From: Paenibacillus sp. FSL R5-0341
Lineage (GTDB): Bacteria; Bacillota; Bacilli; Paenibacillales; Paenibacillaceae
Assembly (NCBI RefSeq): GCF_037975235.1
Contig: NZ_CP150241.1
Coordinates: 2,170,001-2,234,000, forward strand
Direction: 5' to 3'
DNA length: 64,000 nt
The stretch's first letter is position 1. Each line of letters begins with the position of its first letter. Position numbers and translations under genes: made by a program. The notes beneath the pieces were generated by a model. It saw nothing but the letters and a program-made list of their open reading frames with translations. It searched no databases and had not been told where the DNA came from. Below are positions 59,135 to 64,000 of the stretch, piece after piece.

Positions 59135-59301
59135 TCTCCGTTGTCGCGTAAATGATTAGTTCCACTTATATAAACTGGTCTGAAGCCAGTTGAATGGGTA
59201 TATGAATATGACAACATTTTTATAACAAAGTCTGGATTATGTTAAAATAAACCTATACAACAAAGGTTTCACCACTTCTATAGCGGAAAGGGATTGTCAT
59301 C

Positions 59302-61326
59302 ATGGAAATATTTATTGCCGTACTTGTCTTACTGGTGCTGATCGGTTTATCGAACATCCTGAACCGGTTTGTACCTTTTATTCCCGTTCCGCTCATTCAA
59401 ATCGTGCTTGGTGTAGCTATAGCTCTACTTCCTGCGGGGGTACACTTGCCGTTGAATCCGGAATTGTTTTTTGTGCTTTTCATCGCACCATTGTTATATA
59501 ACGATGGTAAGCGAACACCAAGGAATGAGTTATGGAATCTGCGTGCACCGATACTTCTGCTTGCGCTAGGGCTTGTATTTGTGACCGTCGTCGTGGCAGG
59601 TTATGCCATTCACTGGCTGATTCCTTCGATTCCGTTACCCGCTGCTTTTGCTCTTGCAGCCATACTGTCCCCGACAGATGCTGTGGCCGTTGGCGCCATG
59701 GCGGGCCGGGTACATCTGCCCAAAGGCATACATAGGCTTCTTGAGGGTGAAGCATTAATGAATGACGCATCCGGCCTGGTCGCCTTCAAATTCGCGATTG
59801 CAGCCACGGTTACAGGTGTATTTTCCCTGGCGAATGCAACCTTCAGTTTTATTCTGATTGCGATTGGCGGACTTCTCGTCGGGGCATTGTTATCTTTTCT
59901 GTTAATCAGGCTCGGGGTGTGGATTCGCAGGCTGGGCATGGAAGATGTAACGATTCACATGCTGCTGCAAATTCTGACTCCGTTTGTCATCTATCTGGTG
60001 AGTGAAGAGATTGGGGTATCCGGCATTTTAGCGGTCGTAGCAGGTGGCATCATTCACGCCATTGAACGTGATCGCGCAGAATCGGTTCAGTTGAAGATGC
60101 AGGTCGTATCTGCGAGCACATGGTCTGTCATTTTATTCATCCTGAACGGTCTGGTGTTCGTCATTCTGGGCGTACAGGTCCCGGATGTGCTGAGTACCAT
60201 TTTTGAAAATGTCTCGTTTAATAATCTGCAGGTGTTAGGATATGTAGGTTTGATCTCAGTGCTTCTGCTAATCCTGCGCTTTCTCTGGATCTATCTGTTC
60301 TGGCAGGGTAATGAATTGCTGCGTACCAAATCTTCTATTGGCAGACCACGATTCAAGGAAATTACAATTATTTCTCTCTCCGGCGTGCGGGGGGCTGTGA
60401 CATTGGCGGGTGCCTTTTCCATTCCCTACGTGCTTCAGGATGGATCGCCCTTCCCTGAAAGGGATTTGATTATTTTCCTGGCGGCAGGGGTTATTCTCTT
60501 CTCCCTGATTGCCGCGAGTGTGTTTCTTCCGGTTCTGGCTAAGGATGATGGTAAATCCACAGAAGAAACACCGCAGAAGTCAGAACGGAAAGCACATGAC
60601 ATTATGCTGAATGCGGCAATACGAGCTGTCAAATCCGAAATGAACGATGAGAACAAAGCTGCGGCACTGGCGGTCGTCTCCGACTTGTCCAAGTACATTA
60701 GACAGGCTGCAGGTCAGCTGACCGCCGGTAAGCGCAAAGATATTCAAAAACAAGAAACAGCTATCAACCTGATTGCCACTCGTGCCGAGCGTAAAGAAAT
60801 CGAAGTGATGCTGGACGAAAATGCGATTGCTTCTGATGCGGCCTTCAAATGTGACAGCTGGCTGGATCGTAAGGAAATGATGCTGGCGAATCGCACCAAC
60901 ACTCAGATCATGACTTCGATCAGCGAGATCGGGCGTGTGTTAGGACATCTGTTCACCAATCGATCCCAGAAGCCGAGCCAACCATTCATGCTTGAAAATG
61001 CAGAACTGTTCCGCCAGGTGAAGCTGCGCACCTCTGAAGCGGCAATTAAAGCCATTCGTGCCCATATAAATGATGGTAATCGAGTCGTGGCGTTGTCGGT
61101 TATTGCCAAGTATGAGCGAGTGATTGCCAAATTGCGCACCTGGAACCAGGGCATAACGGAAGATCCGTTCAATCAGGAGAAGCTCGAATTGCAGATGGTG
61201 GCGATTCAGGAACAGCGCAATACGGTGCAACAGCTGTATGAGAACGGCGAAATTAATCGTGATGTAGCTGCTAAATTGCGCCGGTTTATCAACGATGTGG
61301 AAGCGACTGCGTTAAAAAACACCTAA
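59302..61326 (+). CDS. Na+/H+ antiporter, CPA1 family (NhaK-like)
   Basis: A 674-residue monovalent cation/proton antiporter. Twelve or so transmembrane helices occupy residues 1-415; SPTDAVA (123-129) and the ion-binding Asn154-Asp155 in GEALMNDASGLV are the CPA1 motifs. A cytoplasmic tail of about 250 residues follows, fitting the size of Bacillus NhaK (about 670 residues). It exports Na+, K+ or Li+ in pH and salt homeostasis. The start ATG 59302 follows GGAAAGGG. It is preceded by repeat copy B. Confidence 0.92.
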   Translation: MEIFIAVLVLLVLIGLSNILNRFVPFIPVPLIQIVLGVAIALLPAGVHLPLNPELFFVLFIAPLLYNDGKRTPRNELWNLRAPILLLALGLVFVTVVVAGYAIHWLIPSIPLPAAFALAAILSPTDAVAVGAMAGRVHLPKGIHRLLEGEALMNDASGLVAFKFAIAATVTGVFSLANATFSFILIAIGGLLVGALLSFLLIRLGVWIRRLGMEDVTIHMLLQILTPFVIYLVSEEIGVSGILAVVAGGIIHAIERDRAESVQLKMQVVSASTWSVILFILNGLVFVILGVQVPDVLSTIFENVSFNNLQVLGYVGLISVLLLILRFLWIYLFWQGNELLRTKSSIGRPRFKEITIISLSGVRGAVTLAGAFSIPYVLQDGSPFPERDLIIFLAAGVILFSLIAASVFLPVLAKDDGKSTEETPQKSERKAHDIMLNAAIRAVKSEMNDENKAAALAVVSDLSKYIRQAAGQLTAGKRKDIQKQETAINLIATRAERKEIEVMLDENAIASDAAFKCDSWLDRKEMMLANRTNTQIMTSISEIGRVLGHLFTNRSQKPSQPFMLENAELFRQVKLRTSEAAIKAIRAHINDGNRVVALSVIAKYERVIAKLRTWNQGITEDPFNQEKLELQMVAIQEQRNTVQQLYENGEINRDVAAKLRRFINDVEATALKNT

Positions 61327-61438
61327 TCCGACAAACCCGATATTTTAAATATGCTATAGGGTTTGATATAATATGTAACAAGCAACATGCATCATTGCAG
61401 AAATGTACTTATATCGATCAGTGAAGGAGAGATGAGAC

Positions 61439-62377
61439 ATGGCAGAACAACAAATTCGGTTGGGCAAGACGGATCTGATCGTGAATCCCATTGGACTGGG
61501 TGCGAATGCAGTAGGAGGACATAATATCTATCCGGACATGCTGAATGATGAGACGGGGAAGGAAGTGGTTCGTACAGCCTTGAAACAAGGCATTAACTTT
61601 GTGGATACGGCGTACATCTATGGACCGGAGCATTCCGAACGACTGATCGGTGAAGTGTTGAGGGAAACCGGTCAACGTCAGAATACGATTATTGCAACCA
61701 AGGCGGCCCATAAATTTGTAGATGGCAAGATTGTCGTGGATAACTCACCTGCTTTCCTGAAAGCGGCTGTAGATGAGGCGTTGAAACGTCTGCAAACCGA
61801 TTACATTGATCTCTTCTACATCCACTTTCCAGATGAGAACACGCCGAAGGATGAAGCAGTAGATACGTTAAAACGGTTGAAAGACGCTGGCAAAATCCGG
61901 GCCATAGGTGTATCCAACTTCTCCATTGATCAGTTGCGTGAGGCCAATAAGGACGGGCATGTAGACGTACTGCAATCCGAATATAATCTGTTCAAAAGAG
62001 AAGCGGAGAAAGAGCTGTTGCCGTATACAGCTGAGCATGACATTTCTTTTGTTCCTTACTTCCCTCTGGCAGCGGGGCTGCTGGGCGGTAAATATAATCG
62101 TGATACCACATTCCAGGATGGACGCGCGAAGAATCCGCTGTTCACAGGTCAGGCTTTCATTGAAAATCTGGATAAAGTAGAACAACTGCGCAGCATTGCA
62201 CAATCCAAGGATGTTGAGGTCGCTCATCTGGTTCTGGCCTGGTACCTGACCCAGCCTTCCATTGATGCATTGATTCCAGGCGCCAAGAAACCGGAGCAGG
62301 TTATTAATAATCTGAAAACATTGAATGTAGAGCTAACTGCTGACGAAATCGCCGTTGTGGATCAGATCTTTCGTTAA
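61439..62377 (+). CDS. Aldo/keto reductase
   Basis: A 312-residue NADPH-dependent oxidoreductase of the AKR barrel fold. The catalytic tetrad is Asp56 and Tyr61 in [14 protein letters not shown], Lys88 in IATKAA and His129 in [19 protein letters not shown] and the C-terminal nucleotide-binding region with [11 protein letters not shown] are typical. Substrate unknown; related Bacillus proteins include IolS and YqkF types. The start ATG 61439 follows AAGGAGAG. A TATAAT at 61367-61372 is a plausible promoter element. Confidence 0.9.
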   Translation: MAEQQIRLGKTDLIVNPIGLGANAVGGHNIYPDMLNDETGKEVVRTALKQGINFVDTAYIYGPEHSERLIGEVLRETGQRQNTIIATKAAHKFVDGKIVVDNSPAFLKAAVDEALKRLQTDYIDLFYIHFPDENTPKDEAVDTLKRLKDAGKIRAIGVSNFSIDQLREANKDGHVDVLQSEYNLFKREAEKELLPYTAEHDISFVPYFPLAAGLLGGKYNRDTTFQDGRAKNPLFTGQAFIENLDKVEQLRSIAQSKDVEVAHLVLAWYLTQPSIDALIPGAKKPEQVINNLKTLNVELTADEIAVVDQIFR

Positions 62378-62443
62378 TTAGTTCGGGTGAATCGGGAAAT
62401 GCTAACAGGGAGTTTACGTATGAAGACAAAGTGAGGACACAAC

Positions 62444-63232
62444 ATGAACCTGAAGGCAGCCCGATTCATCGGATTGTTCACGCTGATTATTGTGCTGGGC
62501 AGCAGTTCTGCGTATGCGAAGCCTGTACAGAAGAACCGTCAGTATTATGAGGAACGAGGAGAGATCGTGTGGGAGGTTCCCACACAGGATAAACTCATCG
62601 CCCTGACGTTTGATGATGGACCAGATCCGATTCAGACCCCGCAGATTCTGGCGTTGCTCCAGCAATATCAAGCCAAAGGAACCTTTTTTGTACTTGGAAA
62701 ATGGGCAGAGAAATTTCCTGAACTGATTAGGCAGGAGCAGCTCGAAGGGCATGAAATCGCCAATCATACGTATGCGCACACGTATGCAGTCCGATCAACA
62801 GGCGCGGATAAGTACATGAACGATATGAACGCAGCGGAAAGTTCCATCATTGAAGCAGGTGCGGAGCGTCCATTGTTGTTCAGGCCACCGGGCGGCTACT
62901 ACAATGACATGGTCATTCAGGCTGCCAAACAAAAAGGGTATACCATTGTCCTTTGGTCATGGCATCAGGATACACGCGACTGGGCTTCTCCAGGTGTATC
63001 GGCTATCGTTAACAAAGTGTTGAAGAACGCACGTAATGGGGATATTGTACTTTTTCACGATAAGGTGGAAGGCAAGTCGCATACGATAGCAGCACTTAAA
63101 ATGATTCTGCCTAAACTGCAGCAGCAGGGATATCGATTTGTGACGGTATCTGAACTACTTGCTGTGAAGGCACGCGAAGCCGCGAAGGATGGAACTTCAC
63201 CTTCGTCTTTGTTGAAACATGTACAGCCCTGA
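62444..63232 (+). CDS. Secreted polysaccharide deacetylase (NodB domain)
   Basis: A 262-residue carbohydrate esterase 4 protein. Signal peptide residues 1-25 (YAKP). Motif 1 TFDDGP (Asp57-Asp58), zinc histidines in HEIANHTYAHT (His108, His112), motif 3 RPPGGYYND, motif 4 WSWHQDTRDW and motif 5 IVLFHD are all present, so it should be an active metal-dependent deacetylase acting on peptidoglycan or chitin-type glycans. The start ATG 62444 has GTGAGGAC upstream. It follows the reductase by 66 bp and has its own terminator. Confidence 0.92.
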   Translation: MNLKAARFIGLFTLIIVLGSSSAYAKPVQKNRQYYEERGEIVWEVPTQDKLIALTFDDGPDPIQTPQILALLQQYQAKGTFFVLGKWAEKFPELIRQEQLEGHEIANHTYAHTYAVRSTGADKYMNDMNAAESSIIEAGAERPLLFRPPGGYYNDMVIQAAKQKGYTIVLWSWHQDTRDWASPGVSAIVNKVLKNARNGDIVLFHDKVEGKSHTIAALKMILPKLQQQGYRFVTVSELLAVKAREAAKDGTSPSSLLKHVQP

Positions 63233-63249
63233 ACATGACATTTGAATCA

Positions 63250-63292
63250 AAAGCCGCTGGCCTCGATATAAAGGGACCGGCGGTTTCTTTCT
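63250..63292 (+). terminator. Terminator of the deacetylase gene
   Basis: AAGCCGCTGG pairs with CCGGCGGTTT, followed by a T-rich stretch. Confidence 0.65.
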
Positions 63293-63456
63293 ATTGGTCT
63301 CCCATATGTCTCCATATAAATGTAGAACTAGAAGTAGGAGGTTGTTGTCCGCATAGCTTTCGTTTTGAAACCAAAACGTCTACAATAGATGGAGCTTTGT
63401 GATTAAAGGTTATATAGTACACATGATATGTATTAAACATAGAGGGAGTGAATATG

Positions 63457-63663
63457 ATGAATGGACAACAACGAGTAAATATTAAACCGGGTCTGGAAGT
63501 GGACATCGTGCTGAAGCAGGATCAAGCTACAGGCAAGCTGACACGTGGCATTGTGAAGGATCTATTAACCAAGTCCCCTACGCATCCACACGGAATCAAA
63601 GTACGACTGACGAGCGGCCAAGTAGGACGTGTGAAACAGGTCATTGCAGGAGGCTCGAACTAA
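63457..63663 (+). CDS. ywbE: YwbE family protein
   Basis: A 68-residue protein: MNGQQRVNIKPGLEVDIVL, KLTRGIVKDLLT, SPTHPHGIKVRL and GRVKQVI match Bacillus YwbE throughout. It is a small beta-rich protein of unknown function. The start is ATG 63457, eight bases after AGAGGGAG (ATG 63454 is also in frame). It lies three bases before the GTG candidate of the next gene, so they may be coupled. Confidence 0.9.
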   Translation: MNGQQRVNIKPGLEVDIVLKQDQATGKLTRGIVKDLLTKSPTHPHGIKVRLTSGQVGRVKQVIAGGSN

Positions 63664-63683
63664 CTGTGGTCAAAAGCGGGGAG

Positions 63684-64000
63684 ATGATCACTACCGCAGA
63701 TGTAATGGCTCATCTATCTACAGGTAACGAACGTCAGCAGGACGCAAACCGCGTGTTAAAGAGCAGTGGACTGCTTGATATATTAGCTGACTACCATCCG
63801 TATCCAGCAGGTACAGTACCGATTGATATTGATATTCCGGGCAGTGATCTGGATCTACTGTGTTATGCAGAGGATCTGGATGCCTTTGTAGCTGAGATAC
63901 ACAATCGAATCGGAGCCGTTGCTGAGTTTCAATGTGTACGTGGTGGGGATCTTCCAGACCAACGTCCTTATGTGACTTGTAATTTGCAAGTGGGACATTG
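63684..64000 (+). CDS. DUF4269 family protein, truncated by the window end
   Basis: The visible 105 codons read GNERQQDANRVLKSSGLLDILADYHP (start GNERQQDANRVLKSS), then PAGTVPIDIDIPGSDLDLLCY, the nucleotidyltransferase-like signature of DUF4269. Function is unknown. The reading frame is open to the right edge. The start is uncertain: ATG 63684 is preceded directly by GGGGAG, and GTG 63666 lies two bases after the ywbE stop. Confidence 0.75.
   Translation, partial: MITTADVMAHLSTGNERQQDANRVLKSSGLLDILADYHPYPAGTVPIDIDIPGSDLDLLCYAEDLDAFVAEIHNRIGAVAEFQCVRGGDLPDQRPYVTCNLQVGH

Overview
The window looks like a chromosomal segment of a Paenibacillus-type Gram-positive spore former. The evidence is strong AGGAGG-type ribosome binding sites with frequent TTG/GTG starts, Bacillaceae-conserved genes (yugP, yqzE, yqhG/yqhH, yneQ, ywbE, xpt, relQ-type synthetase), and a typical Paenibacillus load of plant-polysaccharide enzymes and YesM/YesN-type regulators. 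No phage, transposase gene or CRISPR array was seen. Roughly 59 protein genes, one tRNA, one probable 6S RNA and one c-di-AMP riboswitch can be supported. Gene calls rest on reading translated motifs and start contexts; no database search was run.

Region 1 (1-10 kb): DUF624 membrane protein, probable 6S RNA with its own promoter and closing stem, DUF1499 protein, thiol peroxidase, rhomboid protease, LysR regulator, a merR-yugP pair, then amtB under a near-ideal promoter with an exact GlnR/TnrA-type palindrome. amtB is followed by a GlnD-like DUF294 nucleotidyltransferase and a DnaQ-fold exonuclease, whose 3' end overlaps a convergent JAMM peptidase gene.

Region 2 (10-30 kb): mostly housekeeping. 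It holds citramalate synthase, DNA polymerase IV, ferredoxin, an L,D-transpeptidase, pyrD, a (p)ppGpp synthetase coupled to DUF309, a membrane thioredoxin, an rRNA methyltransferase coupled to a pseudouridine synthase, a HAD phosphatase, an unrecognised protein built of three similar units, an acetyltransferase, a glycosyltransferase, YkvI and xpt. A 45-residue membrane protein at 15568-15705 is easy to miss.

Region 3 (30-41 kb): a c-di-AMP riboswitch ahead of an NlpC/P60 hydrolase, a PL10 pectate lyase, tRNA-Leu(CAG), a GH30 glucuronoxylanase with a carbohydrate-binding module and a near-perfect cre site, cell-wall enzymes (divergent deacetylase, amidase), yqzE, and the SNF2 helicase pair yqhH-yqhG.

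Region 4 (41-64 kb): B12-dependent ribonucleotide reductase behind two NrdR boxes, an OatA-like O-acetyltransferase, and a likely beta-mannoside utilisation locus (binding protein, two permeases, YesM-type kinase, YesN-type regulator, GH2 beta-mannosidase; no ATPase). These are followed by a divergent monooxygenase/MarR pair, yneQ, an NhaK-like antiporter, an aldo/keto reductase, a polysaccharide deacetylase, ywbE and a truncated DUF4269 gene.

The most unusual signal is a dispersed, structured non-coding repeat of about 195 bp in two copies in the same orientation (40702-40897 and 58942-59134), each in a divergent intergenic region upstream of nrdJ or nhaK. The second copy is bounded by short inverted repeats.
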